From positions 62,001 to 126,000 of the forward strand of contig CAVVST010000001.1 in NCBI GenBank assembly GCA_963750995.1: a DNA stretch of 64,000 nt, read 5' to 3'. Below are positions 12,191 through 21,053 of the stretch, piece after piece. The notes under the pieces are model-generated. The model worked only from the letters and a program-made list of their open reading frames with translations, made no database searches and was not told where the DNA came from. The stretch is from CAVVST01 sp963750995. Lineage in GTDB: Bacteria; Acidobacteriota; Vicinamibacteria; Vicinamibacterales; UBA2999. A program made the position numbers and the translations under genes. Positions within the stretch are counted from its first letter, which is position 1. Each line of letters begins with the position of its first letter.

Positions 12191-13380
12191 GTCGCCAACG
12201 CTTCGAGGCGGCGAATCGCCGCCCCCACCAGGTTGTCCGGCGTCGAGGCGCCGGATGTCAACCCAATCGTGACCGCTCCGGCCGGCAGCCAGCCGGTGGT
12301 CGTCGTTTCTGCCGGCTGTCCAACCGGCTTGTGCCTGATGACGTCGGCCGACAACAGTCCGTCTGGATCCGCGATGTGATACGTCGGCACCTGTCCGGCG
12401 CAGATTCGCGCTAGGTTGCAGGTGTTGCTGCTGTTGAGGCCGCCGATCACGATCATCAGATCAATCGACTGTTCGCCGAGCAGCGCGCTGACGGCGTCCT
12501 GGCGATCCTGGGTCGCACTGCAGATCGTGTCGAACGCGCGAAAGCGGCGGGAGAGCTCAGCATCGCCGTAGCGATCGCGAATCGCGGCGTGAAACATTTC
12601 GCCGATTTCGAGCGACTCCGAGCTCAGCATTGTCGTCTGGTTGGCGCAGCCGACTCGGCCGAGGTGCTGATCCGGGTCGAAGCCCGGCGCCGCGGCCGGC
12701 GCGAACTGCGCGAGGAACGTCTCGCGCTGCCCGCCGGATCGGATGTAGTCGCACACGACTTGCGCCTCGTCCCGGTTCAGGACGACGAGATACTGCCCGC
12801 AGCCCGCGTGCAGCGCTTGCGACGCGGTGGCGCGCGTCTCTTCGTGCCAGTACTTGCCGTGGATGACTGACGTGAACCCGTCCTCGGCGTAGCGCTTGAC
12901 GTTCTTCCAGACGTTCAGCACCGAGCCGCACGTCGTATCCACCAGGGTGCAGCCACGCCGTTCCAGGTCCATCAACTGCTCAATCGTCACGCCGAATGCC
13001 GGCAGGATGACGACGTCGGCGGCGGTGAGCGCGTCGAGCGACTCGCCCTCGTCACTGAGAAAGCGGATGCCCTGGGACCGCAGTTCGCCGTTGACGTGCG
13101 GGTTGTGGATGATTTCGCCGGTCAGGAAGACGGTGCGATCCGGAAACCGCCGGCGCGCCTGATAGGCGTAGTCGACCGCGCGGTCCACGCCGTAGCAGAA
13201 CCCGAACTCGCGCGCGAGATGGATGGTGAACCGGCCGGACGCGTAGCGGAAGTCCGAGTCCTTGATGGCATCGATGAGGTCGCTGCGATAACTTTCAGCG
13301 AGGACGCCGGCGACCTCGTGCTTCAGATCGAGGCCCTTGCGGAAGACCAGAGGTGGCACTACTGCGCCGCAACCTCCCAT
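12187..13380 (-). CDS. ispH: 4-hydroxy-3-methylbut-2-enyl diphosphate reductase (long form)
   Basis: IspH makes IPP and DMAPP in the last step of the MEP isoprenoid pathway using a [4Fe-4S] cluster. The three cluster cysteines are visible in FGFCYGVDRA, DTTCGSVLNVW and ICSATQDRQ, with substrate His/Glu in HNPHVNGEL and HEETRATAS and a C-terminal TSGASTPDNLV. At 397 residues it is much longer than the usual bacterial enzyme (about 310) and has the plant/cyanobacterial type of sequence (CSATQDRQ, GGLNSSNT). The first 60 residues extend beyond the catalytic core. Its ATG lies 22 bases inside the anti-sigma gene, so its expression is probably coupled to the ECF sigma/anti-sigma unit. Confidence 0.93.
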   Translation of the reverse strand: MGGCGAVVPPLVFRKGLDLKHEVAGVLAESYRSDLIDAIKDSDFRYASGRFTIHLAREFGFCYGVDRAVDYAYQARRRFPDRTVFLTGEIIHNPHVNGELRSQGIRFLSDEGESLDALTAADVVILPAFGVTIEQLMDLERRGCTLVDTTCGSVLNVWKNVKRYAEDGFTSVIHGKYWHEETRATASQALHAGCGQYLVVLNRDEAQVVCDYIRSGGQRETFLAQFAPAAAPGFDPDQHLGRVGCANQTTMLSSESLEIGEMFHAAIRDRYGDAELSRRFRAFDTICSATQDRQDAVSALLGEQSIDLMIVIGGLNSSNTCNLARICAGQVPTYHIADPDGLLSADVIRHKPVGQPAETTTTGWLPAGAVTIGLTSGASTPDNLVGAAIRRLEALAT

Positions 13381-13943
13381 ACGAGCGGCGTCAAGTCGTC
13401 GAGCGGCCGCAGCGCTGAACCGCCCGTGCCTTCGATGGCCACCTCAAGACGGCCGAGGAATTCTTCCTCCGACATCGTCGTCGACACGGCCTGGATGGTT
13501 GTCTCGGCTGGCGCAAACGCCGCGCGCCGAGCGGGGAGCACGCGGCCGGCGGTGAAATCGTGCGCCAGGTGCCCGGCAAGCAACCCGATGAACAGGCCGG
13601 CGGCCGCCGCGCCGGCGATCCAGCGCGATGCCGGCTTGATGATGCGGAGCCGCGACGGCGACGCCGCATGCCCCGCCGGGAAGCTGATCAGCTGACCGTG
13701 GCGTGACTCCTGTTCGACCCGCTGCAGGATGTGCGCGCGCTGACGGGCGAGGCGCTCTTCGGTGAACTGGGCGTCGGCCTCGGCGGCCGCGACGTCCGAC
13801 GCGTCGTCCAGCAGGCACGCGAGACGCGCGCGGCGCTCCTCACACACCTTACAACTGGCAAGGTGCCGCTGCTCCGTCGCGCCGGGCGCGTGGTCCAGGC
13901 AGACGTCAATGAGCCGATCGTCGGACAGATGCGGATGACGCAT
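13359..13943 (-). CDS. Anti-sigma factor with N-terminal HxxxCxxC zinc motif
   Basis: This 194-residue protein opens with MRHPHLSDDRLIDVCLDH and carries HLASCKVCEERR near residue 26, the zinc-associated anti-sigma (ZAS) motif that clamps ECF sigma factors. A single membrane helix near residues 111-133 (WIAGAAAAGLFIGLLAGHLA) places the C-terminal 60 residues outside the inner membrane. It lies three bases downstream of the ECF sigma gene and overlaps ispH. Together they look like a membrane-stress switch: the cytoplasmic zinc domain would hold the sigma factor until the periplasmic part is signalled. Confidence 0.85.
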   Translation of the reverse strand: MRHPHLSDDRLIDVCLDHAPGATEQRHLASCKVCEERRARLACLLDDASDVAAAEADAQFTEERLARQRAHILQRVEQESRHGQLISFPAGHAASPSRLRIIKPASRWIAGAAAAGLFIGLLAGHLAHDFTAGRVLPARRAAFAPAETTIQAVSTTMSEEEFLGRLEVAIEGTGGSALRPLDDLTPLVWEVAAQ

Positions 13944-13946
13944 GAC

Positions 13947-14603
13947 TTACCTTCGCTCGTGTTCCAGCAGCCCCCGCAGTCTGCGGATGGCGCGAAACAA
14001 ATGAACCCTGACGGTCGCCTCGCTGAGGCCCAGCGCGCGGCTCACCTCGTGCGCGGTCTGTCCGCCGATCTGGCACAGCGTGAACACGTCGCGCTGCCGC
14101 TCCGGCAGCTGCGCGACGGCGGCTGCGATCTGCTGCCCGCGTTCGCTCGCGAGCAGCCGGTCTTCAGGGCCTGCCTCGGGGGCCACCGGCTCCCGGGGCG
14201 CCGTCTCGGTCGAGGCCGTCGCGGGAAGGACCCAGCGAAGCCGGCGGGACCGCGCCTTGCGCATGTCCAGGCATCCATTCACGAGGATGCGCGTAAACCA
14301 CACTTCGAAGGGCAGATCCTCGCGATAACTGGCGATGTGCGTGAACACCTTAACGAACGCATCCTGCACCGCTTCGTCGGCGTCGTGCACGTCGCGGAGG
14401 TACTGATACGCGATCCGCGCGGCGCGCCGCTGCTGGAGCGCCACGAGGTCTGCAAACCGCTCCCGGGCCGTCTCGCGTTGCCCGGCGACCACGAGCGCCT
14501 TGATTTCGCCGGCCAGAGCAGAGTCCCGCGACAGCGGCGCGACAGGCGCCGGGGTGCTGGCAGCGACGGTGGACGAGGCGCGGCGCGTAGTCGTGCTGAA
14601 CAT
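13947..14603 (-). CDS. ECF-type RNA polymerase sigma factor (RpoE-like)
   Basis: The protein is 218 residues. Region 2 is seen in YLRDVHDADEAVQDAFVKVF followed by LPFEVWFTRILVNGCLDM. Region 4 is seen in LPERQRDVFTLCQIGG with the helix-turn-helix SRALGLSEATVRVHLFRAIR. An N-terminal extension of about 30 residues rich in Ser/Ala/Pro precedes region 2. The anti-sigma gene follows within three bases, the usual arrangement. It would direct RNA polymerase to a stress regulon. A short hairpin (14613-14638) lies directly upstream of its ATG. The target regulon cannot be read from the window, but the neighbouring ispH is probably co-transcribed. Confidence 0.92.
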   Translation of the reverse strand: MFSTTTRRASSTVAASTPAPVAPLSRDSALAGEIKALVVAGQRETARERFADLVALQQRRAARIAYQYLRDVHDADEAVQDAFVKVFTHIASYREDLPFEVWFTRILVNGCLDMRKARSRRLRWVLPATASTETAPREPVAPEAGPEDRLLASERGQQIAAAVAQLPERQRDVFTLCQIGGQTAHEVSRALGLSEATVRVHLFRAIRRLRGLLEHERR

Positions 14604-14612
14604 GAATACGGC

Positions 14613-14638
14613 AGGCGGGTCGGGCTGTTTACCCGCCT
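14613..14638. repeat. Eight-bp inverted repeat upstream of the ECF sigma gene
   Basis: AGGCGGGT and ACCCGCCT are separated by ten bases and lie ten bases before the sigma-factor ATG. It would form a hairpin in the leader RNA of the minus-strand gene and could be an operator or translational control element. No terminator-like U tract follows. Confidence 0.5.
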
Positions 14639-14678
14639 GATCACTATACCTTAGCTGGCGTTCGGGCCCTGAAGCCGG

Positions 14679-14708
14679 TTGACGGCCCCTGATGCATATC
14701 GATACGAT
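14679..14708 (+). promoter_or_regulatory. Possible sigma70-type promoter of pckA
   Basis: TTGACG and TACGAT are separated by 18 bases, close to the -35/-10 consensus. Initiation would fall around 14715, only about five bases before the pckA ATG at 14720. No Shine-Dalgarno is visible, so the message would be nearly leaderless. The match could be chance. Confidence 0.4.
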
Positions 14709-14719
14709 GCGTTTTTCTG

Positions 14720-16322
14720 ATGTCCACCCACGTTGACCGCGCCCGCGGTCTCGAATTCGTTGGCATACTGCGCTCCGGCCCGGTTCAGTGGAACCTCAGT
14801 CCGGCGATCCTTTACGAGGAAGCCATCCGCCGTGGCGAAGGGGAGCTCGCCGCCGAAGGCCCGCTCGTCTGCCGCACGACACCGCACACCGGCCGATCGC
14901 CGAACGACAAGTTTTTCGTCCGCGAGGCGGCGAATGAGAACCACATCGCCTGGGGCGGCGTCAACAAGCCGCTCGACCCGGCGAAGTTCGACGCGCTACA
15001 CCAGGACATGTCGGCGTATCTCCGCGACAAGGACCTCTTCGTTCTCGATGCGTGGGCCGGCGCCGATCCCGCTTACCGTCTCCCGATCCGGATCGTCAAC
15101 CAATTCGCGTGGCACAACCTGTTCGCGCGGAACATGTTCCTGCCGGAGAACGATCCGGTGAAGCGCGCCGAACATGTTCCACAGTTCACAGTGATCGACG
15201 CGCCCGGCTTCAAGGCGGACCCTGCGCGCCACGGCTCGCGGTCGGATGTCTTCGTGTTCGTGAATTTCGCGAAGCAGCTGGTGCTGATCGGCGGCACGCG
15301 CTACGCCGGCGAGATCAAGAAGTCGATCTTCACGATCCTGAACTATCTCCTCCCGCTGCAGGGCGTGTTGTCGATGCACTGCTCGGCGAACGTCGGCGCC
15401 GCCGGCGATTCGGCGCTGTTCTTCGGCCTCTCGGGCACCGGGAAGACGACGCTTTCGAGCGATCCGGAACGGCGCCTGCTCGGTGACGACGAGCACGGCT
15501 GGAGCGATCGGGGCATCTTCAATTTCGAAGGCGGCTGCTACGCCAAGGTCATCAAGCTGTCGGCCGAGGCAGAGCCGCAGATCTACGCGACCACGCGCCG
15601 CTTCGGCACGCTGCTCGAAAACGTCGTGATCGATCCCGAGACGCGGGCGCTCCAGCTGGATGATGCATCGCTGACCGAGAATACGCGCGGGTCATACCCG
15701 CTCTCGTTCATCGACAACGCGATTCTCTCGGGCCAGGCCGGCCACCCGCGCAACATCGTCATGCTGACGGCCGACGCCTACGGCGTTCTGCCGCCGATTG
15801 CCCGTCTGACCCCGGACGGCGCGATGTATCACTTCCTGTCCGGCTATACCGCGCGCGTGGCCGGCACGGAAACAGGCGTCACCGAACCCAAGGCGGCGTT
15901 CAGCACGTGCTTCGGCGCGCCGTTCCTGCCGCTGCGCCCGAGCGTGTACGCGCGGCTGCTCGGTGAGAAGATCGCCAGACACGACGCCAGGGTGTGGCTG
16001 GTCAACACCGGCTGGACGGGCGGTCCGTACGGCGTCGGCAAGCGCATGGGGATCGCGCATACGCGCGCCATGATCGCCGCCGCGCTCGGCGGCAAGCTCG
16101 ATCAGGTGAGCTATTCGCGCCACCCGGTATTCAACGTCGATATACCCAGCGACGTGCCCCGGGGTGCCCGCCAGCGTGCTCGATCCGCGCAACACCTGGA
16201 GCGACCCGGCCGCGTACGACGCGCAGGCGAAGAAGCTCGCGCGCATGTTCGCCGAGAATTTCCAGGCGTTCGCCCAGGACGTCTCGCCTTCGGTGAAGGA
16301 CGCCGGCCCGATCGTCGCATGA
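14720..16322 (+). CDS. pckA: Phosphoenolpyruvate carboxykinase (ATP), frame break near 16154
   Basis: PckA converts oxaloacetate and ATP to phosphoenolpyruvate, CO2 and ADP for gluconeogenesis. The N-terminal RTPHTGRSPNDK-like stretch (TTPHTGRSPNDKFFV) binds substrate. The kinase P-loop is GLSGTGKTTLS, followed by the metal-binding GDDEHGWSDRG. NTGWTGGPYGVGKRM is also diagnostic. The frame is intact to VFNVDIPSD at about 16153. One extra G then throws it out, and the normal C terminus (CPGVPASVLDPRNTW to AGPIVA) continues in the next frame to the stop at 16320. The true product is about 533 residues, the normal length. Without correction the reading frame runs on into gatB as a false fusion. 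The stop overlaps the gatB ATG. Confidence 0.9.
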
Positions 16323-17759
16323 CCTTCGAGCCGGTCATCGGGCTCGAAATCCACGCACAGCTCGCGACACATACAAAAATCTTCTGCGGCTGCAGCACGG
16401 CGTTCGGCGCCGCGCCCAATACGCAGGTTTGCCCAGTGTGCCTTGGCTTGCCTGGCGCCCTGCCCGTGCTCAATCGCCGGGCGGTCGACTATGCGATCAA
16501 GGCGGCCCTGGCGCTCGGATGCGACGTCCAGGCGACGTCCATCTTCGCGCGGAAGAACTACTTCTATCCGGACCTGCCGAAGGGCTACCAGATCTCGCAG
16601 TACGAGCGGCCGCTGGCGCTTGGCGGCGGCCTCGACATCACCACCGACAGCGGCAAGCACATCGGGCTGACGCGCATCCACATGGAAGAGGATGCGGGCA
16701 AGTCGCTGCATGAAGGGTTTCCCGACTCGGATCGCCGGACCTATGTCGACTACAACCGCAGCGGCGTGCCGCTGATCGAAATCGTGAGCGATCCCGACAT
16801 GCGATCGGCGGCCGAAGCCGCCGAGTTCTTCTCGCGGCTGCGCGACATCCTCGTGTGGCTCGGCGTGAACGACGGCAACATGGAGGAAGGCAGCCTGCGC
16901 TGCGACGCGAACGTCTCGGTCCGCCCGGCGGGACAGCAGGCCTTCGGTACGAAAGCGGAAGTGAAGAACGTCAACTCCTTCCGCTACGTGCAAAAGGCGC
17001 TCGAGTACGAGATCGAGCGGCAGATCGAGGTGATTCAGGGTGGCGGACGCGTGATCCAGGAGACCCGTCTCTGGGATTCCGCCACTGGCCGCACGTTCTC
17101 GATGCGCAGCAAGGAAGAGGCGCACGACTACCGCTATTTCCCGGAGCCGGATCTGCCGCCGGTCGTCGTCGATGAGGCGCGGATCGCGGCGGTGCGGGCG
17201 ACGATGACGGAACTGCCGGAAGCGCGGCGGCGGCGATTCGTCGCCGCCTACGGCCTGCCCGAGTACGACGCCGGAGTGCTCACGCAGTCTTCAGCGCTGG
17301 CCGACTACTTCGAGCAGGTCGCGGCAGCGGCCGGCAACCCCAAGGCGGCCAGCAACTGGGTCATGGGTGAGCTGTTGCGGACGATGAACGAGCGCGGCGC
17401 GTCCATCGAGTCGGTCCCGCTCAGGCCCGCGGCGCTCGCCGGGCTGATCGCACTCGTCGAGAACGGCACCATCAGCAGCTCAATCGCCAAGGACGTGTTC
17501 ACGAAGATGTACGATTCGGGCCGGGCGGCAGACCAGATCGTCGCCGCGGAAGGTCTCGCGCAGATCGGCGACGAATCCGCGCTCATGGCGATTGTCCAGG
17601 AGGTGCTCGGCCGCAACACCGATGCGGTGGCTCAGGTACCGAGCCGGCAAGACGGCCACCCTGGGGTTCCTGGTCGGGCAGGTCATGAAAGGAAGCGGCG
17701 GCAAGGGTAATCCAAAGCTCGTCAATCAGCTGGTGAAGCGTGAACTCGACCGTACGTAG
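16319..17759 (+). CDS. gatB: Aspartyl/glutamyl-tRNA(Asn/Gln) amidotransferase subunit B (frame break near 17635)
   Basis: GatB is the kinase/tRNA-binding subunit of GatCAB, which converts misacylated Glu-tRNA(Gln) or Asp-tRNA(Asn) into the amidated form. The start MTFEPVIGLEIHAQL overlaps the pckA stop. Family landmarks are CPVCLGLPGALPVLN, NYFYPDLPKGYQISQYE, GLTRIHMEEDAGKS, DYNRSGVPLIEIVS and SLRCDANVSVRP. The C-terminal YqeY-like domain ends in a second frame (RAGKTATLGFLVGQVMKG to KRELDRT) because of one extra G at about 17635 in CTCAGGTACC, which should read as Ala-Gln-Tyr-Arg. Corrected length is about 480 residues, normal. gatA and gatC are not in the window. Confidence 0.92.
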
Positions 17760-17840
17760 ACCGGGCGGTGCGACGACGGCGTGCTATACTTCCTTCACTC
17801 CAACTAAACACACGCCTTTGGCCCCGGGTGCACAGGCAGC

Positions 17841-18500
17841 GTGATCGAGACGCACCATCTCTCGAAATTTTACAGTCGCGGTTTGTACGCGATTCGCGAT
17901 CTGTCGCTCACTGTCGGCAAGAGCGAGTTTGTCTTCCTTACCGGGCCGAGCGGCGCCGGAAAGTCGACATTCCTCCGCATGCTGTTGCTGCAGGAGCGAC
18001 CGAGCGAAGGCGAGATTTTCGTCAACGGCAGCAATCTCTCGCGGCTCTCGCGCCGCGAAATCCAGGAATACCGCCGCGGCATCGGATTCGTCTTCCAGGA
18101 CTTCAAGCTGTTTGCAACCCGGACCGTCCTCGAGAACATCACGTTCGTCCCGCAGGTACTCGGCGTGCCGCCGTCGCAGCAGCAGCGCCGCGCATTCCAG
18201 GTGCTCAAGTGGGTCGGGCTCCAGCACCGGATGAGCGCCTATCCGCGCGACCTGTCGGGCGGCGAGCAGCAGCGCATCGCGATTGCACGCGCGCTCGTCA
18301 ATGACCCTGTGCTGCTCCTCGCCGACGAACCCACCGGCAACCTCGACCCGGATCTGTCGCTTGAGATCATGAATCTTCTGCGCGAGATCAACGCCGGCGG
18401 CACCACGGTGCTGGTGGCGACGCACGACCGGGAGCTCATTCGCCTCGTTGGCCGCCGCACGATTACGCTCGACGCCGGCCGTCTCGTGGAAGTCGCATGA
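17841..18500 (+). CDS. ftsE: Cell division ATP-binding protein FtsE
   Basis: FtsE is the cytoplasmic ATPase that, with FtsX, activates peptidoglycan hydrolases at the division septum. The 219-residue product from a GTG start has the Walker A motif GPSGAGKST at about 36-44, the signature LSGGEQQRIAIARAL, Walker B LLLADEPTGNLD and the H-loop VATHDREL. The N terminus (MIETHHLSKFYSRGLYAIRDL) is typical of FtsE. Its stop overlaps the ftsX ATG by four bases. An AT-rich TATACT about 60 bases upstream could be a -10 element, but no good -35 is seen. Confidence 0.92.
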   Translation: MIETHHLSKFYSRGLYAIRDLSLTVGKSEFVFLTGPSGAGKSTFLRMLLLQERPSEGEIFVNGSNLSRLSRREIQEYRRGIGFVFQDFKLFATRTVLENITFVPQVLGVPPSQQQRRAFQVLKWVGLQHRMSAYPRDLSGGEQQRIAIARALVNDPVLLLADEPTGNLDPDLSLEIMNLLREINAGGTTVLVATHDRELIRLVGRRTITLDAGRLVEVA

Positions 18501-19384
18501 GGGCGATCGACTACGCGCTGCGCGAGGGCTGGCGGAACCTGCTGCGAGGGGGCGGATCCAGCGCCGCCGCCGTCATCGCGATCGCGCTGGCGATCATCGT
18601 GCTTGGCTCGCTGCTGCTGGCCACGTGGAATGTGCAACGGCTGCTGACGCAGTGGACCGCCGCTTCCGAATTCTCGGTCTACCTGAGCGACCAGGCGACC
18701 TCGGAGGAGCGCGGCGCCATCGAGGCCGTGATCGACCGCAGCGGGATCGCTGACGGGCACGAATACGTGTCGAAGGCGGATGCGCTGGGCCGGTTCCGGC
18801 GGGACTTCGCCGAACTCGCGTCGCTTGCGTCCAGCTTCGACGACAATCCGTTCCCGGCGTCGGTTGAGGTGCGCCTACGCCCTGAAGCCGAACGCGCCGG
18901 GCGCGCCCAGGGCCTGGTCGAGCAGGTGGCGACGCTCCCAGGCGTGGCCGACGTTCGCTACGACCGCGAGTGGCTGACGCGCGTGGCCAGCGGTCTGAAT
19001 GCCATCCGGGGCACCGGTTTCGCGCTCGGGCTGCTGATGGCGCTGGCCGCGGCCGTGACCGTCGCCAGCGTCGTGAGGCTGGGTCTCCAGGCCCGCCGCG
19101 ACGAAATCGAAATCATGCAGCTGGTCGGGTCGCCGCTTGCCTTTATTCGAGGCCCATTTATCGTCGAGGGCCTCCTCCAGGGGGGCCTCGGTTCGCTCGT
19201 CGCGCTGTTTGTGCTCTGGGTGGGTTTTGCGGCAGCCGGGGCCTGGTGGGGCCCTGAACTCGGCACCATGCTTGAGGGCGCTTCCATTCGATTTCTCCCG
19301 GTGGGCTTGTGCGCAGCGCTCGTCGCCGGCGGGATGGCGGTAGGGGCTGCCGGGGGACTCGTTGCCGCCCGGCACGCCGCGTAA
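18497..19384 (+). CDS. ftsX: Cell division permease-like protein FtsX
   Basis: This 295-residue protein has the FtsX layout: a cytoplasmic start, a first membrane helix (AAVIAIALAIIVLGSLLLATWN), an extracellular domain of about 120 residues including YLSDQATSEERGAIEAVI, and three C-terminal helices around GLLMALAAAVTVASVVRLGL and ALFVLWVGFAAAGAWWG. RRDEIEIMQLVG is the conserved FtsX loop. It overlaps ftsE and forms the FtsEX complex. The C terminus is short after the last helix (AARHAA). Confidence 0.92.
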   Translation: MRAIDYALREGWRNLLRGGGSSAAAVIAIALAIIVLGSLLLATWNVQRLLTQWTAASEFSVYLSDQATSEERGAIEAVIDRSGIADGHEYVSKADALGRFRRDFAELASLASSFDDNPFPASVEVRLRPEAERAGRAQGLVEQVATLPGVADVRYDREWLTRVASGLNAIRGTGFALGLLMALAAAVTVASVVRLGLQARRDEIEIMQLVGSPLAFIRGPFIVEGLLQGGLGSLVALFVLWVGFAAAGAWWGPELGTMLEGASIRFLPVGLCAALVAGGMAVGAAGGLVAARHAA

Positions 19385-19437
19385 ACACGGATTGACAGCC
19401 ATTCGGGCAGGTCGCTAGACTGAAGGGAAATCAAATT

Positions 19438-19749
19438 ATGCCGGCGTCACGGAACCGGATTTCTCGCTTCCTGACCGATTCGCGCCCGCCGTGCGACCCG
19501 GTGCTGCCTTCCCTCTCGAACTTCTACCGGGAAGAATTCCTCAAGTGCCAACGCTGCCTCGACCAGCAGCGTGAGTTCTACTCCGAGCACGCGATCAGCG
19601 AGGTGGAAAAGGCGCTGACCCGCGTGATGGGGCAGCTCGATCGTCTCTGCTCACACGCAGACGCCGACAAAGTCGTGAGTCGTCTCCTACAGCAATTCGA
19701 TACAGTTACCCGCCTTTCCGCCTGGTCCGACCCCCGACAGATTCACTGA
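19438..19749 (+). CDS. Small conserved-looking protein, function unknown
   Basis: This 103-residue, soluble, helix-rich protein has no signal peptide. The middle, NFYREEFLKCQRCLDQQREFY, contains a CxxC pair, and a second Cys lies in DRLCSHADADK. No family was recognised. It lies between ftsX and a glycerate kinase gene. Its stop overlaps a CTG that is the most plausible start of the kinase gene, which argues that it is translated and coupled to it. Confidence 0.55.
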   Translation: MPASRNRISRFLTDSRPPCDPVLPSLSNFYREEFLKCQRCLDQQREFYSEHAISEVEKALTRVMGQLDRLCSHADADKVVSRLLQQFDTVTRLSAWSDPRQIH

Positions 19750-21053
19750 AAACACTTTCCAATCTTCGCAACGACCTGACGGCCGTCGTGCGCGGCGCGC
19801 TGCAGGCCGTCGATGCCGGTACGCTCGTGCGGGCGGCGCTCGACACGTCGGAGATCATGCACGCCGTCCAGTCGGCGACGGCTATCGACGTCGTGGCGGT
19901 GGGGAAGGCCGCGCTTCCAATGTTGCTCGCGTCGGCAGGAGTGCTTCCGCGAACCAAGTTCCGACGGACCATAGGCATTTCGAATCAGCCGGCGGCAGGG
20001 TTGCCAACTGATGTGGAATGGCACGTCACGTCTCATCCTGTGCCCGATTACCGCAGCGTGGCCGCCGCCCAGGCCGCTCTCGCAGCTGCCACCGCGGCAA
20101 CGACGCAGGATCTGCTTTTCATGCTGTTGTCGGGCGGCGCTTCAGCCATGATGGCGTTGCCTGCCGCCGGCGTGTCCCTCGATGACAAGCGTCTCACCTC
20201 CCAGCGCCTGCTCCAGAGCGGCGCGGAGGTGCACGCGCTCAACACCGTCCGCAAGCATCTGTCGGCAATCAAGGGGGGCTGGCTCGCCGCGGCGACCCAC
20301 GCCTCTGTCGTGACGCTCGCAGTGTCAGATGTCGTCGGCGACGAACCGTCCGCCATCGGATCCGGACCCACGGTGCCCGACACCACAACGTTCGCCGAGG
20401 CGCTCGACGTGCTCGAGCGCTACGGGGGAACACGCGCCTACCCGGCGGCCGTCGTCCAGCGGCTCCGCAATGGCGCGAACGGCATCGTTGCCGACACGCC
20501 GAAGCCGGGGGATGCCCGCCTGGCGTCGTCCACGGTGCGTGTGATTGGTGGGTCTCGAACGGCTGTCGATGGCGCGCGCGCGGCGGCTGAACGCCTCGGC
20601 TATGCGGTGCGTATCATCGATGAGCCCGTTGTCGGCGAGGCGCGACTGGCCGGCGACGCGCTCATCGAAGCAGCGACGCTGCCACCGGCACAGGCAGTCG
20701 GGCCGATCTGCGTGCTTGCTGCCGGCGAAACCACAGTACACGTCGTCGGAGGGGGGTCGGGCGGACGCAACCAGGAATGCGCGCTCGGGATGGTGCGCCG
20801 TCTGAACCGTTGTGACCGGCCGGCCGTGGCCGCCAGCGTTGGCACCGACGGCGTCGACGGCCCCACCGACGCGGCCGGTGCCGTGGTGGATACGACGACG
20901 CTGTCGCGGGCGATCGCGGCGGGGCTCGATGCGCCGGAGCGATACCTCGATGACAATGACAGCTACAGGTTTTTCGATCGTCTCGACGACCTCATTCGCA
21001 CAGGGCCCACCAACACCAACGTGGGCGATCTCCAGGTGATCCTCATTGGATAG
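19746..21053 (+). CDS. Glycerate 2-kinase (DUF4147/MOFRL family)
   Basis: The family phosphorylates glycerate to 2-phosphoglycerate. Landmarks are VVAVGKAALPML near residue 47, LLSGGASAMMALPA, NTVRKHLSAIKGG, VSDVVGDEPSAIGSGPTVPD, VVGGGSGGRNQE, and the C-terminal MOFRL segment with GTDGVDGPTDAAGA and TGPTNTNVGDLQ. The N-terminal LRNDLTAVVRGALQAVDA aligns with other family starts and lies upstream of the first conventional start (GTG 19788). A CTG at 19746 that overlaps the preceding TGA as CTGA is therefore the likely start; GTG 19788 is the fallback. The stop overlaps the RNase R start. About 435 residues, normal. Confidence 0.85.
   Translation: MKTLSNLRNDLTAVVRGALQAVDAGTLVRAALDTSEIMHAVQSATAIDVVAVGKAALPMLLASAGVLPRTKFRRTIGISNQPAAGLPTDVEWHVTSHPVPDYRSVAAAQAALAAATAATTQDLLFMLLSGGASAMMALPAAGVSLDDKRLTSQRLLQSGAEVHALNTVRKHLSAIKGGWLAAATHASVVTLAVSDVVGDEPSAIGSGPTVPDTTTFAEALDVLERYGGTRAYPAAVVQRLRNGANGIVADTPKPGDARLASSTVRVIGGSRTAVDGARAAAERLGYAVRIIDEPVVGEARLAGDALIEAATLPPAQAVGPICVLAAGETTVHVVGGGSGGRNQECALGMVRRLNRCDRPAVAASVGTDGVDGPTDAAGAVVDTTTLSRAIAAGLDAPERYLDDNDSYRFFDRLDDLIRTGPTNTNVGDLQVILIG

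Noticed and set aside
14720..17710. A single 996-residue open frame across pckA and gatB
   Set aside because: It is an artefact of two one-base insertions. The two enzymes are unrelated, and each is complete once its frame is repaired.
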